This document shows positions 1 to 13,475 of a DNA stretch of 64,000 bases, in pieces. Both the position numbers and the translations under genes were made by a program. The notes beneath the pieces are model-generated. The model was not told where the DNA came from and did no database searches. It saw only the letters and a list, made by a program, of their open reading frames with translations. The number at the start of each line of letters is the position of its first letter. Positions within the stretch are counted from its first letter, which is position 1. The stretch comes from Parus major (lineage: Eukaryota; Chordata; Aves; Passeriformes; Paridae), in contig NC_031776.1 in the NCBI RefSeq assembly GCF_001522545.3, forward strand, positions 34,477,705 through 34,541,704, given 5' to 3'.

Positions 1-613
1 TTATTTTTCTATTAATTCCATTGGAAATACCCTCTATTTTTGGGCTTAGTATGTGCCCACCCTCACTAATTGTGGTGGACGACTGTATGCCCTCAGTCAT
101 GCACATGTGATTTATACTTGATGTTGTCAGTAAACAGCTATCTTAGAAAAAAATGCTTGAATGCAAGTATAAACAACTGAACTGGAATGCTTACATGCAT
201 TTTTTCCTAAGGAAGACATCTACATCTATGTGTGAAATTCAAAATCCTGTCTGGAGCCTTTTTGCTGTGCAGATTGAGTGTCCAGTGCTTTAACTGAATT
301 ATCTGAAAATCCTGCAGTGTTCCAAGCTACATTTTAAATTAAATAGATGGTCCACTTCCTGCAAAGTGTTTCAGATTAACATCTTGGGGATAGTTACCAA
401 AACTGCATAGGAAATACATATGCAGCAGTTGGTTCCCATACATAAGATGAACAGCTTCTTTCTTATCTTCCTTTTTGTACTGCATGTTTTCCTTCTTTCT
501 CTCTCTCATTTATCTGCTTCTAATCTGCAAGAAAATTATTTCTGCCTCTGTCTAGGCTGATCTCCTACATTGCAGCGCTGACCCTATCTCAATTTGTAGC
601 ATTTATTTACTGC

Positions 614-636
614 TTTTTTCTTTTTTTTTTTTTTTT
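614..636. repeat. Poly-T run
   Basis: This is a T-run of about 23 nt interrupted by a single C at 620. It has no recognisable retrotransposon body on either side, so it is treated as simple low-complexity DNA rather than a poly-A tail. Confidence 0.85.
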
Positions 637-3600
637 AAATCTGCCCTTTCTAACAGCGAGGATTTGGACATCTGCTTCACATCACGGTGTGAAGTGTGAA
701 GCATCAGGTTTTTGTAGCTGTCCCACTATGAAGTGAAGGCTGCCCTCCTCACCCTGGCCCGTGTCAAGGCCACTTCCCTGGGCTCTGCACACCTGATTTG
801 GGCACTGCTCACTGCTGCCTGGGCTTGTGGAAATCAGAGCTTGGGACATGGAAGGAAATTGAATGATTGAGGGGGAAACCATCATTGGATTCACAGACAC
901 AGGACTGCCACGGGGCTGGGCAGAGCTGGAACCACCTCGTGGTCAGGTGAGATAAAATTGCAATACCTGAACCCAGCTGCCAGTTTGTGCTGTCATTCCT
1001 CCTGGGTATTTCTAGTCTTCAGAGAGAACCAGGATATTTTCTGAACACTTGGTATCCCTCTCAATTTTTGGTACTTAAAACTTTACAGGTTTAAATTTAC
1101 AGCAGTTCTTTGTATTTGTTATAAGCAGACTGTTTGCTGTTTCTTATTCTGCAGCTTAAGAAGTTATTTTTCAATAATTGCTGTGTATTTTTTTTAACTA
1201 GCCTTAATGAGTCAGAAATAAAAGTAAAAACAATAATTCTTGCTTTTTAGACCAAACATGTTGAAATGAACCCTCCACAAGAGGAAAAAAATCTGTTACC
1301 TTACCTGCTAGTGAAAATACATTTTCTTATGAGATTCTTTGCACTTCTGAGGACTATTGAGGCTCTTTGATAACCAAGTGAAATACAAATTGCAGCAAAT
1401 TAATAGGAGAACCTTTTTGAAAGGACAACCAAATCTAATTCAGTGGACCTTATCCTGATTTGTGGCTGTTTGGTGCAGTCAGCTGTGAACCAGCTCTACT
1501 TGTGTGCCTCCTGCCAACACGAGGGCCCAAAGTCAGGAATTAATTGCTGGCTGACTCTGGTTTCAGGGATTTGGATACCTGAGCTCGCAGCCCCGAAACC
1601 TGATCACGGGGACATCGGCACATCTTGCTGCAATAATGGGATCTACGGGCCTGAGCTAATATTTTAACTACAGGGAAACGTAGGCTATGCAGAAGATGAT
1701 GTGCAGAAAAATGAAAAGCATTCCTGAGTCATCCTTTTTTAGAGCAGAATGAGGCATGAGATAGTAAATACTGGATATTTTATTCTGCCTTTACGTTTCC
1801 AAGACGGGGTAACGTTGTAAGCTCTCCTTACAAACCCCAGAGTTAAGGGATTAGCAGAACCACAAGGTTTCCTCTATATTCATGATCCAAAAAGCAGATT
1901 AAAAAAGAATATACCATTTGATCAGCAGCTTCCTGCATATGGAAATCCTAGGTCACCTTGCTGTTCCTTGATGTCTAAAGCCTGCTCTTAGGTTCCTGCA
2001 AGGAAAACGTGTGTTTTGCTGCAGTTTTAAGGACAAAGACAGTGGAATTTAGCAGTGCTGGGATATGCCAAGAAGTCGAGCGCCGAGCCCACGCAGGTCA
2101 CCAGGGAGGGTCACCACAGCCTGGTCAGGTGGTGGCTGCTGAGATGGTTTTGTTTGCAACGTTTTCACACATATTTATTCAATAAGGCTTTTGTTTTACT
2201 GAAACTGAGAAACACTATGCAGCATTATCCTGATTTTGAAGTGACAGTGCCAAGGGGACTTCAGTAAAGGATTTGAAGGCAATTGAATCTGAAAAGTAAA
2301 GCTTTGTGATTGCTTAGTTATTTTTTGAAGCCGTGCTTACATTTAAGATTTATGTACAGAAACAGACTATATCAATAGTAGTGAAGTGGTTTCAGGCCAA
2401 GCCTTTTTCAAAGAAACTTATGAACAGAAGGTCATTTCAGAGTTCTTTCTTCTCTTGCAAAGAGACAAACACAAATCCCACCTCACTGTATTTGTATAAT
2501 ATATAATACATTATTATGCTGCTGCATTTTAGTAAGTGCTTGTACTTCCACAAGAATATCTAGAGCTTTATTCTTGATTATAGTGCACTGACAACTGCAA
2601 GCTAAAGCAATTGTTATCCTCAGAGTTTCAGTGACCTATTAGGAAGATATAAATTGTGACAAGATTTTTTTTTTCCTCTCTGTAAACTGCTGAAGCCTCA
2701 TCTTACACTGTTGTAAACCCCATCTTAAAAATACATAACACAGAGACTTTTCCGACTCCTCTGATGATACTACAATATTGAATCATCTTTATATAATTAT
2801 GCTGGTGAATATAAAGTATCATTGTTTTCAGTATCTTTCATGAAAGCTGTTTTGACCTTCAGATTAAAGGATCCATATGGATTTCCAAATGCAAAAGTTG
2901 GAGCTCCTGTTTTAAAAACTAGAGCTCCGGTTCGGCACGCAGACATCAGATGTGCTTCCACTTGAAAAAACGCAATTGTAGCAGCCTATATCCCGTCTGA
3001 ATTTTTCTCCTGGGTAAACTCTTATAAATGAGTGCATCGTGCATAATGAGGATTGGAGGTTAGCTGCTTCCAGTGAATTCCTTTTCAAAGTGCAAGAAAG
3101 AAGCAGAGCAGCAAGGAGGAGAAATCCATTGGTATTTGAGCTCTGTAGGATGAAGAGGTTTGCTGCTGGGGGAAGATCAAGAGGAGGCAGTAGGAATATT
3201 TTGGGCACTTCTGAAGGAGAGATGGAGACCATCTGGTAGAGAGGATGCTTAAAGGAAGAATGCCAGGACAGAGATAAAAGTAAAGGGAAAGGAAATAGTG
3301 ACTGAGTAACATCAAAGAGCCAGGCTGACTATAGAGCAGAAATGAAGTAGTAGCAGTGACCCAACATGGGCAAATCACGGTGACACTGGGCAATGGATCC
3401 ATAGGACTCTGTGAGGGCTCAGGGGAAAAGCTCAATGTTTTAATTTCAGGAAAGTCTCCAGGAAAGTGGTGTTGACATCTTTGGAAGGCTTATAATTTAA
3501 AACTGATGCAGTAAGCAGGGTTCCTGCTGTTTCAGAAATACTGTCCTGGAGTCTAATCCAGATACTGTCACTGTAGCAGAATTTCAAATGGAGAGATGCC

Positions 3601-6600
3601 AGGAAGAATGTTTCTCCCCTCTTCAGCATCAGCATCTTTTCATTTGAATGATGTGAAGGGTATTAGAAGTTTCCGTTGAATTGCCTCCTAAGGCTCGTGT
3701 CCTGAAGCCATGGTTGGTGTGTGGTCCTTCCCTGTGCTGAGCTGGAGCTGATCTCATGTGAAAAAGGGAGATTCTGGTTTTGCTTTGCTTCTGCTGAAGC
3801 AGAATAGCTGTTGGCCAGCCCTTTTCTCTTGCCAAAGCCTGGAAAACCTTTCTGTCACTGGAATTCCATCCAGAGGGAAACTGTGACAATCCCCACGGTT
3901 TCTTTGGGTAAAACAATACAGAGTAAAGTAAGTCAGATATTCCCTTGTGTCTTGGTTCTCCTTAGCATTACTTCTCACCAGCCCTAGAGGTGAAGAGTCG
4001 GGGCAGATGATAAACCTAATTATATAGGCTGTGCTCCTGTCTCTCTCCACCTTCCTTCTTCCCATCTGCCTTTAGGATGAAACTTTCTGCATCCTAGAGA
4101 AACTGCTTATTGAGGTTAAATACCTCTGTGGATTCAAATTCAAGGCCTGAAATAATCTCTTGGGTTTTTTTTCCCTTTCTTTTTTTCTTTTGTTAACAAA
4201 ACTTGTGTTGTGCTTTTTTACTGAAGTCAGTCCAAGGAAAGAAAAAGAAGAAAGTACTTCCACAGAGTGATTAATCCCATCTTAAAACAAGTGTGTAAGA
4301 CAGGTAGGATAAGTCTCTCTCTGAAAATGCCAATCTGTCACCACTATCTATAGAAGGAGCCTTCACGAGTAGCTTGGAGTAGGTGTTTGACTTTTACACA
4401 GTTAAATTTAGATAAGATGATTGCCACTTTATAAGTCAAAGTGTTTGTTTATCAATGATTAACCATAATAGAATGAAAAGTTATGAGAGATAACAAAAGT
4501 AAAAATATAATGCCATTGATGGAGATATCACATCATAAGAAATAGCAGCGACAAATGCAGATGGTTAGCATTTACATCCCCATTGTTTTTATTTTACTGT
4601 TAAATCTTCCCAGATTTTAGATCTCTTTTGATCTGAAGAAGGAAAAATTCGCCTCTGCTTTGGCATAAGCAAAAACTGCTGAAATACCAGTAGGATAAAG
4701 AAGTGATTTGTCCTGGAAATGTCAATTCTTATGTGTAGGGTCATTAATCCATGAAACGTATTTGCAAACATTTATAAGTTTCCTTTAGTGTTGTTGGTGT
4801 CTCACTTGTCATGCTTCTGACTGGGCTCTAAATGAAGATTGTACTCAGAAGATCCTGCAAGGCTTGTGCTGGCAGGACTCGGTTTTGCATGTCTTGACCC
4901 AATGTACACAGTCAGTTACACTGAAATAAACACTCTTGTCACTTAGGAGAATTAATCCTATTTCAGGCTGTTACCCAAGGGCTCCATTGCATTGATGCTT
5001 TCACCATTCATTACCATATTGCAGAAATAAATAGATAAAGTTCATTTTTCCTGTACAAAAATTAATTCTTGACTATAGTGTAGTTTGCAAAGTTGATAAA
5101 GCTTGCAAAAAAATCCTGCAACACCTCAGCAATGCTCAGAAGATTCAGCATATTGGGATGCTAAGAATTTTAAACAAAGTTGGAAAAAGCATATGGCATA
5201 TATGGACGGGAAATCCTGTGGTAGTTTTGATTTTACAAAGAAAGAAAGTAACTGCTTAAGTTCATAAATCTGTTGTATGCAGAATTCGAATAGAAATATT
5301 CATGATCTTAGCGTTCCTCTTTTTCTTTTTTTTTTTTAAACGTTGCTTTCAAGTACAGATGGGCCCATACCACAAGTTTGGGATCCAGATTTGGGTTTGG
5401 ACCTGATGTTTATCAGAGTTTAGGAGCAGCTGAACCCAGCGTCTGAGGTCAGGCTGTGGAGGAATTAACAGCCTGCTGCAAAGATCTGCATGGAGTGGAT
5501 CTCTCCCACATTTCAAGGCATAGGTGTGGAAAATACAGGGACTTGATTTGACCTGTCTCTAAGGTATTTCAGTTTTAAAATGAAAGACTTTTAGTGAAGT
5601 GGGAGGCTGTGATTATTGTTGTGCCTAAAGGATGAAATTGCATATGGGGATCCGATTGACTGAGTGCTGTTGGAGACTGTAACAAGAGACAGGAACTGCC
5701 TAAAATGGTTTCCAGCTTAAATACTTGTCCAAGGTCAATAAGAGTATCTGTGAGAAAATATTGAGACCCCTGATTTATTATCCAGTACTTTTACAACAAT
5801 AGGATTGCCTCAGTATAATTCTTGACTTGTTCCAGAAGAGGATAAAATACCTTAATAACACCATACACCTAGGTGCAGAAAGAGACTTAGACTGCAAATG
5901 CTCTGAGTTCCTCTTCAGGCTACAAATCCCTCATATTTCCAAGATTAATGGCTTCTAATCCGTTTTTAAATGTTCCATGTGGATAGTGAAGGCGTAACTA
6001 TCAAAACACTGTAAAATCACAATGTCTGTGTAGCTATAAATTACTGTTTTCAAAATGAGCTGGAGGTCTCCAACTTATTCCTAAGTGCAAATTCTTAGAT
6101 GGTATAAAATTATTCCAAAGAATGACTAGGAGAAAGTTTTCTGGCTTTTGCCAAAGGGCAGACAGTTGTGGGTCTGCCTAACTCCATAGCAGTGTCTGTC
6201 TTGGTGACACTGAAATTGTCCTTAACAGTATAGATTGGATAGATCAAAATCATTTCAGATCAGAGATTGATTGAAAGGCATGAGGCTTTTTGCATATTTC
6301 TCTGATATGTCTTGTGCTTTTCATTTGTCAAGTTCTGAACTACTTTGTATAAGGCTGATGATGAATTCAGCTCATGCTAAAGTATGAGTTCCATGACAGA
6401 TTGTTTTTTTTAAAAAAATGTTATATTGGCTTAGAGTATTTTCTTGAACCAAATTAATGCATGGCATTCCAGAAAACAGGTAAAATAGAACTTCCAATTC
6501 ATTATTATTTGAGTTAAATACATATGCAATGATTACTTCTAAAAAAAAAAAATTCATGATTTAAAAGATCATTAGGATAGTTTTTTGTGGGACACAGAAA

Positions 6601-8623
6601 AAACCTTTACAGATGTTATGGGCTCTTTGGGGTTATGCTTAAATAAAAATTTGGAGAAGTGGCTCATTTGAATTTATACTCCCTTTGTGGTCCATCAAAA
6701 AGGATTCATCTCCTATTCAAATGACGAGTCAATATGTTAGTCAGATCAAATACCACTAATAAGATGCTAAAAATGCTTCTGAGGAACAGGGGGATTTCTT
6801 TAACAAGCCATAAAGTGCTTTTTAATCCATTTTTGACTTGTTAAGTTCTTTGTGATTCTCTCAACTGTTCCATCATGACGCAGTTTCAATCTTCTGTGCA
6901 GATGGAAAAAATCAAGGTGTAAATCAAGGGCAGTGCATGGATATTGCCTTTCCAACATCTCCCAAAACCACTGCGGTCCTCCTTGTACTTTTCTATCTCA
7001 TGTCTATTTAAGACACTGGTGCTGGTGGGTGTTTTGGGTTGATAACGCTGTATTTGATGAGATTGCCAAATGACAGAGCCTGAGATTTGCTGAAGACTCA
7101 AAACAACATAAAGGAATGAAAGTCTGTCTCTTCCCTACAGCAGAGGTAGGAGACTTTGAAGAGAAGAGATGCTCCTGGTGTCCTGAGAGAAGGAAAACCT
7201 GTCCTCCCAGCTCTGCAACCAGCGCTCTCTGCTCTGCAGAGCCATTTGCTGAGTTATCTGTCTGTGGGAAGTGGCCCAGAATTGCAGTTTTGCTGCAGAC
7301 ACAGCTGCACAGGGCCCAGGCACGTAGGAGTTCTCGAGATATATCTCTCTATCAGTGGCAAGAAATGCTGAATAGATGCAGATATTATGAAGAGGCTGAT
7401 GAGGGGGTGCTTTTTTTGCACATCTTCCTGGTCACATCAGCGGAGAAGAATTTTCCTTTGCCTTAGCTCTGAGTTCAAAGAATAAGCCTCAGCATTTGTC
7501 TGATACCCAGGATGTATTTCCCAATCTGCTGATGGCAGTGGCAAAACCCCTCAGCCTGTTTTGCTCCATTTGAAGTTTCATACCACTCACTTCAATTTTT
7601 TTTCCTTTAGCTAAATATATTTGAGCTTTGGGATGTGAACTACAATTAGAAATTAAATAGCTACTTAAAAAAAAACAAAACAAAAAACAAAAGTAAAAGT
7701 GTTTTTGATTAGCATTGTTATCCTTCCTGACTTTGCTCAACTCTGAAGAGACCAGAATAGGTCAAAATTCAAAATTCATCACCAAATCTTTGCAGATAAC
7801 CCTGAAAATGGCTTATGAAATTCTCCTCATGACTTTTCTTATTTGCTGAAAGCACAATGCATCTGATCATCCCTAAAATTTCTGATTGAATTTGTAGCTG
7901 ATGGCATAGAGCATTGTGACAAATTTATCTTTAAATTTTGTGTAGAACAGGGGTCACCAGCCTACAACATACTTCATTCCATAAACTTAAATTAGTTCAT
8001 TCATTAAAATAAGTTTTTCTGGATGAGATCTGTGAGTATCAACCACTTGGGATGGAGAAAATGAATAGCAATGTTTAATAAATACACAGTGCACTAAGAT
8101 CATATTTATTAGCATTTTGACATTTTTATCTGGCTCCTATAAAGAAGTCTTTGGAGCAGGGACAACAACTGGTGCAGGTAAATTTCCTACATTGTGAAAG
8201 GATCTGGTATTTAGTTTATGGGAAGCAGGCCTGAGCAGATGTGAAAAGTTCAAATAAAGGAAGGCCAGATAAAATGCACTTTTGTGGCTGGAAAATCAAA
8301 ACAGATGTTATTATTCAACCACAAAAAAATCTATTTGCACTTAAGTAGCATTAGGTGTCTGACTAGTTACATTTTTTTTTTAGTGAAAACAACAAAATGA
8401 TTATAAAATTATATAGGCTGATAAAGTGCTTTAAAATGTTACCAATGGACTGAATAATTAGCTAATACAAAAAACCAAAGCATATCTTACAAGACCAATA
8501 GAAATACAAGTAAATCTATTTTTGAAGGGAAACTTAAGACAGATACATTGGAAGAGCAACAGAATCAAATGGACTCTCCACTCAGAAACCTTGATGTACA
8601 TCAGAGAAATGGTGATTTAAGAT

Positions 8624-8645
8624 GGGTGGATTTTGGGTGGATTTT
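8624..8645. repeat. 11-bp tandem doublet (GGGTGGATTTT x2)
   Basis: The unit GGGTGGATTTT occurs twice head to tail with no mismatch. It is most simply a replication-slippage duplication, and no function is implied. Confidence 0.85.
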
Positions 8646-9660
8646 ACACTGCCCATAATCTTTTCTGGAGACTTGCCCATATGGAAAGGTTGATGCTGGC
8701 AGAGGATGACAGGTGCTGGAGATCCTCAGGAGCCTTTGACAACAAGAAAACACTTGCAGGGTGAGAATGCTGCCAGACAGTCTCACAAATTATTTCTGAA
8801 TAAAAGAAAATTCAGTTTGGTTTCAGAAATGTACATGTCAAAGGAACACCCAAAATAGATGGAATAGTACAGGAGAACCTGCTCATGTGGGCAATGGAAA
8901 TAATCTTTTCTTCTGGAAAAGCTGATCTGACTTGTAGATACTTTGTTGGCCTGACGTGTTTCTGCTCTTGATATGGAACTTTTGTGCTCCAGCTTGCTGG
9001 GAATCAGAGGTAAATTAAGAGTAGGTCCTGTTGGCTTTCTGGAGTTGGTAAAACTTGTCAGTAAATTTGGGATTTGCTGGCTGTTGCTTCCCTCTTCAAT
9101 GGGAAAGGGAGTCTAAGATGTTTTTATCTCAAGAATGGCCAAAGAGAGGACAGAGCTGCTTTTTATTGCAGATTGAGTTGCTGCAGGAGCACTGAGGGTT
9201 TGCATGGCTGGGAGGATGAAGTGTAACAGAGCTTTTTCCTGTGTTCACTGTTATTCAGTATTTGATCATTGCTCCTCTTCCCTGTCTTCAGCAGCACCAG
9301 GTGTGATCCCCATTAACCTCCCACCTTTCATCCAGGCTGCTCCTCCAATTCTGCTCCTTTTCCTAGGGTGGAACTGCCCTGCACCGGGAGATGGAGAATT
9401 CAGGTGTCTGGGACATGAAGTCTCTCCCCAGCCCTCCTGTTCTCCTGCTGCATTTCTGGGGACAATTCACACAGATCTGCTCTGAGGAACTGGACTTTTC
9501 AATGCAGAAGTGAGTGGTATAACCAAAAGCTGCCTATCCCACCTCATATTTAGCTCAGTGAACCTGTAGCTCATTTATTCTCTGCCTGAGCATCCCTAGA
9601 ACCCATTATTGCTGTGCAGTCTCCTCTCTCGTGTTAAGATTATGGGAACTCACCTCTTAG

Positions 9661-9747
9661 TTTAATTTAAACATTTAGGCTTTTTAATTTTAATTTAAAT
9701 TAAATTTTAATTTGAATTATTTTTTTTTAATTTAATTTTAATTTAAA
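9661..9747. repeat. AT-rich simple repeat of TTTAAT-like units
   Basis: The tract is built from TTTAAT/AATTTAA units. From 9681 to 9747 it is pure A/T except for one G at 9714. Many sub-blocks are self-complementary (AATTTAAATT-type), so the strand could fold on itself. It is interpreted as an expanded AT microsatellite. Confidence 0.85.
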
Positions 9748-12685
9748 GCTGTTTTGGTCTCTTCTCTGGTCTTAGAGCTCTGTGGTTAGTGGTCATCAGT
9801 GATAATTCCTCTCAGTATCTGAGACTGTAGGAAAAAAAGCATTGTGGTTTCTCAATCACACAAACCTTCTCCACTTTTCCCTTATTTAAAAATGCAGTGA
9901 TGTCAGAGGCCACACCTTGTGGAGAAGTGAGTGCTTAGCCATGATTGATAAGTTTATGAACCTGTTGTTACTGGGAGGAGTTCAAAACTGGAAAAATAAA
10001 ACACTGAAAAGTGAAAAAAATCCACTCAAAACGTGATTAAATATTAATTCTAAAGGTGAATACTTGGTTGGCTTTCAAGCAATGTCAGGGTCCTAAAGCT
10101 GAAAACCAAAAGGTTTTTAAAGGTCTGAAATTCCTATTAAAACCTGTGGTTTAACAGCCTAAATCCAATTGAAATGTGGTGTAATTAAGACTTCCAAGAC
10201 GCTTGAGGTTCTTTTCTAAGAAATGATGATCTGTAGAGAATTTGCAGCATTTTCAAGGGACTATGTAATTTTAAAACTATGAATACTAGTCATTTCTGTT
10301 GGGGACCTTAGAAAACCTCTGTAAAAGTGCATATTCCTTAAGAAAAAACCTTTTTTTTTTCTTTTTTGTGGTATCAAGACCCAGTTAACACAGCTTCTAA
10401 CTTGAACACGTTCTTCATGTTCTCACTGAGACTGTTGTTGAGATATTCCTGTCAAGGTGGGAAAAATATTATGTCAGATAAAAGGTGGTGGGACCATTTG
10501 TCTTTGCTTTCTTTCCTTATGGAGATGTCAAGTATGCCTAAATATCCCACTGATGCAAAAGGGTCAGAGAGAGCAAAATGTGTAAATAATTTCACAAGGA
10601 AAAGAATTGTAAGACAGAAACTCACCAGGGTAAGGACAATACAGTACAAAATGCCATAAAAGATAATAGGCTTAGATGAATTGGCATGTGTTAGTGATTA
10701 TGCAATCATTCATTTCCCACAGATTTCTTTTTATAGGAAACCTTGGAAAATCCCTAAAGGACTGACCGAGTCATTTAACCACAACAGGTTTCTCTTCAGC
10801 ATGGCTGGGAGTGGGCGAGAAATATTTTCACATGTTTCTGCACTCTTGGCTTGCTTGGAAGTGCTGGAATAGTGGCCCAGAGGACAAGGGGGACAATGAC
10901 TCAGCCCCACACCGGGTGGCTCCTGCTGCCACCCTCTGAGCACAGATCCAAGTGGGAACGCTCCCATGTGGCCAGGACCTTTCAGGTTTGGTCCAGGCAT
11001 GATGAGGCAGGCACTGTAGAGGCTGAGGAGAGGATTTTTGCTCCCAGATCTGGGCTGGATGTGAATTCTTCTGGCTCTCAGGGAGCAGCAGAGCTCTCCT
11101 CTGTCACTGGCAGGAGCAGTCATTTGCTTCCTTGCTGCCATAGGCTGTGTAAATACTTGTATTTCTAACAAATACTTGTATTTCTCTTTAAATACTTGTA
11201 TTTCCTTCATCACTGGGCTAAGGAAAACAAAACCTTGAGCTGCACTTCTGAGTTTCTTAAAGATTTGTTTCCTTTCTTTTTTTTTAATTTTTATTTTTTT
11301 CCTTTTCAAACAGGCTGTTTTCCTTGCTTTCCTCAGAGCAGCTTCTCACAGCCCCAGAATGTCCCTGATCCTTCGAGATGTGTCACTGGAGGAGTCTCCT
11401 CACTCCAATCCCAGCTCACTCATCTCTCTCAGATTCTCCTTCTGCTAACGATTCCTGGTGCTGGAATTGTTGATCCTGGTGGGTTCTTTCCCACCTGGGA
11501 TAATCCACGGCTCCGTGGTTTGCTCTGCTCAGCCCCGTGGAACAAACATTCCCAAGCCACAGCGGTGAAGGGAGGAAATCAGCAGGTTTGTAGAGTTTCA
11601 TGGAGATTTGTGGCCCCAAAAAAACAGCACCCTGGATCAGGGAAAACAAAATGGGTTTAATCACATCCACCTCATAAGAATCTCCAAGCATAAATTTGCT
11701 GGTATCACTCAAGTGATCTTATTTGGGTGCAAGGTGTTATTCTTTTTTCCATATAAGTAGCAATATGAAATGGTAAAAGACTTTGAGCTCCAAGTCATTT
11801 TAAAAGACTGAAAAATAAAATCGTTTGGAGGATCTGGATCTGCCTCATGTTTCAGCTTTCAAATCCATAATTTTGATGTCTGAGAGATTTTATAAATCAA
11901 AACATTCACCAGGTTACAGAAATTTCCTATTATGAAATAGTTTATTATTAGAAAAAAACCAAACCAAAACAAAAGAAAGCTGCTCACTAAATTCTGGAAG
12001 TGATTAAAAATGGTCATTAAGAGCATTTGCAAATATTTATCTTAGCTTAAGTTAGATGGGCACAATTTTGACTAAGCCATGATTTTTTTTTTCCTTTAGC
12101 TACATTACTAAGTCAACTATGAATAGCAGTGTTTTAAATTTTAAGATACATTGTCTCTCTTCTCAGTTTCAGCTCTCTCCTGTGAGAGTCTGACCTGCAG
12201 TACTTGGATAAAAAAAGTAAAACAGGGTGAGGGGCTGGACAAGAAAGAGAGTTTGATCAACCCCTTCTCAACACACCAATAGCTCACTAAACCATTCCCC
12301 TTCCTTCAAAATATCAGCAAACAACATTAGAACCATTAAAGCTGTCCTCTGCAGCAGGGAGGGCAGCTGATGGTGGAGCTCACCTGATGGCATCAGGTCA
12401 CCAACAACAGTCCAGAGTTGAGAGTTGTGCCTGAGTTTGTTTCTCCCACAATATCTGGTCATGGTTGCATGAAATAAGAAAAGCAGACAACTCCAGCTGG
12501 CTCAGGGCAGAGCTTCTGAAAGAGAAAATTTCTTGACAGTCACACAATAAATTTTAAAAGTTGTCATCAGTGAAAGCTGTGGTTCTCACCTACATTTGGT
12601 CAAAAATGGCTCATGATTTCAGGTTCCTTTGAATTGGTCACTGAAAATGGTGCTGCTACCTCTGTTCTGTGTGATTTTAGTTTTC
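9748..12685. other. Non-coding DNA, no interspersed repeat recognised
   Basis: The longest open frame (10731-11309, minus strand, 192 codons) begins with a lysine-rich stretch created by the T-rich tract near 11278-11305 and has no recognisable domain. I do not call it a gene. The interval 10860-11120 is more GC-rich than its surroundings but contains no identifiable exon. The only clear structure is the triplicated 16-mer at 11151-11204. Confidence 0.55.
11151..11204. repeat. Short tandem triplication of a 16-mer, period 19-20 bp
   Basis: The sequence AAATACTTGTATTTCT starts at 11151 and 11170, and again at 11190, where its last base differs. The copies are separated by 3-4 nt spacers (AAC, CTTT), giving a period of 19-20 bp. 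The copies are otherwise identical, which indicates a fairly recent local duplication. Each unit is a partial inverted repeat (AAATAC near GTATTT). Confidence 0.9.
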
Positions 12686-13045
12686 TTAGAATCATGGAAT
12701 GCTTTGGGTTGGAAGGGATATTAAAGTTCATCTTATTCCAGCCTCCCTGCCAGGGACACCTTCCACCATCCCAGGTTGTCCCAAGCCCCATCCAACCTGG
12801 CCTTGGCACTTCCAGGGATCCAGGGACAGCCCCAGCTCCTCTGGGCACCCTGTGCCAGGGTCTGCCCACCCTCACAGGGAAAAATTTCCTCCTAAAACCT
12901 AATCAAAATCTATTATTCTTCAGCTTAAAGCCATTCTCCCTTGCTCAAAGTCCCTTTCTTGTTCTCCTGGAGCCCCTTTAGGTACCTGAAGTTGCTATAA
13001 GGTCTTCCCAAAAGCTTCTCTTCTCCAGGCTGAGAAACCCCAACT
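12686..13045 (-). mobile_element. CR1 LINE fragment (5'-truncated, minus orientation)
   Basis: The 3' end of the element is on the left: AGAATCATGGAATG followed by TTTGGGTTGGAAGGGA is the reverse complement of the CR1 tail. Reading right to left, one sees CR1 hallmarks in order: the GGAGAAGAGAAGCTT block (around 13010-13030), the CTCCAGGAGAACAAG block (around 12955-12972), AGGAGGAAATTTTTCCC (around 12880-12895), CCAGGTTGGATGGGGCTTGG (around 12785-12805) and the terminal CCAACCCAAAGCATTCC. At about 360 bp it is a typical 5'-truncated avian CR1 copy covering the end of the reverse-transcriptase ORF and the 3' UTR. The right boundary is uncertain by about 20 bp. It carries no intact coding capacity. 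Confidence 0.9.
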
Positions 13046-13458
13046 ATTTCAGTTTGTTACCACCCTTCAATCTTCCCATGGTTTTTTCCTGTGATTACAG
13101 TCTCTGTGCGTCCCTTCAGCGGCCAGGATGCCAAGTTTTAAAGTATTTTTCAAATATTTCTGAAATAATTTTGCAGTTAGAAAATACAAGAGCAAGGTAA
13201 ACTCCAAGTTGCCCATCACATTTCCTTCCACGGGGCATGGACACCAGCCAGAGTTCCTCTTGCAGCAGTGCACTGAACCAATCAATGTCTGTGATTTTAA
13301 AGCAGAGTTAATCTAAAGCAACGAGTTCTGAATAATGTTTATTAACTATATTTTAATGACTTGTCAGTTTTCTAAAACACATGCTGAAGTATTTTAGAAA
13401 TCACTTAGTAAATGCAGTTTTAATTCTGTTCCCATATTCATGGGCTGCTACTTACTTT

Positions 13459-13475
13459 AAAAAAAAAAAAAAAAA
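13459..13475. repeat. Poly-A run (17 nt)
   Basis: This is an uninterrupted A-run. No retrotransposon body is recognisable upstream, so it is simple sequence. Confidence 0.9.

Larger units (their letters stand above)
1..9660. other. Non-coding DNA without recognisable interspersed repeats
   Basis: I see no gene here. Open frames on both strands are short (the longest is 116 codons, at 7116-7466 on the plus strand and 3085-3435 on the minus strand) and show no recognisable domain, codon pattern or splice-flanked structure. No CR1 signature such as GGTTGGAA followed by CATGGCAGGG occurs, unlike most of the rest of the window. The segment holds only short low-complexity runs: poly-T at 614-636, T-rich at 5319-5337, A-rich at 6541-6552 and 7665-7690, and an 11-bp tandem doublet at 8624-8645. 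It is probably ordinary intergenic or intronic DNA. Ancient, highly diverged repeats could be present but are not recognisable by eye. Confidence 0.6.

Noticed and set aside
7116..7466. 116-codon cysteine-containing open frame on the plus strand
   Set aside because: No family resemblance recognised, overlapping frames are open on the same and opposite strand, and no exon evidence exists.
10731..11309. 192-codon open frame on the minus strand
   Set aside because: Starts with a lysine-rich stretch from a T-rich tract and crosses the triplicated 16-mer. No recognisable product.
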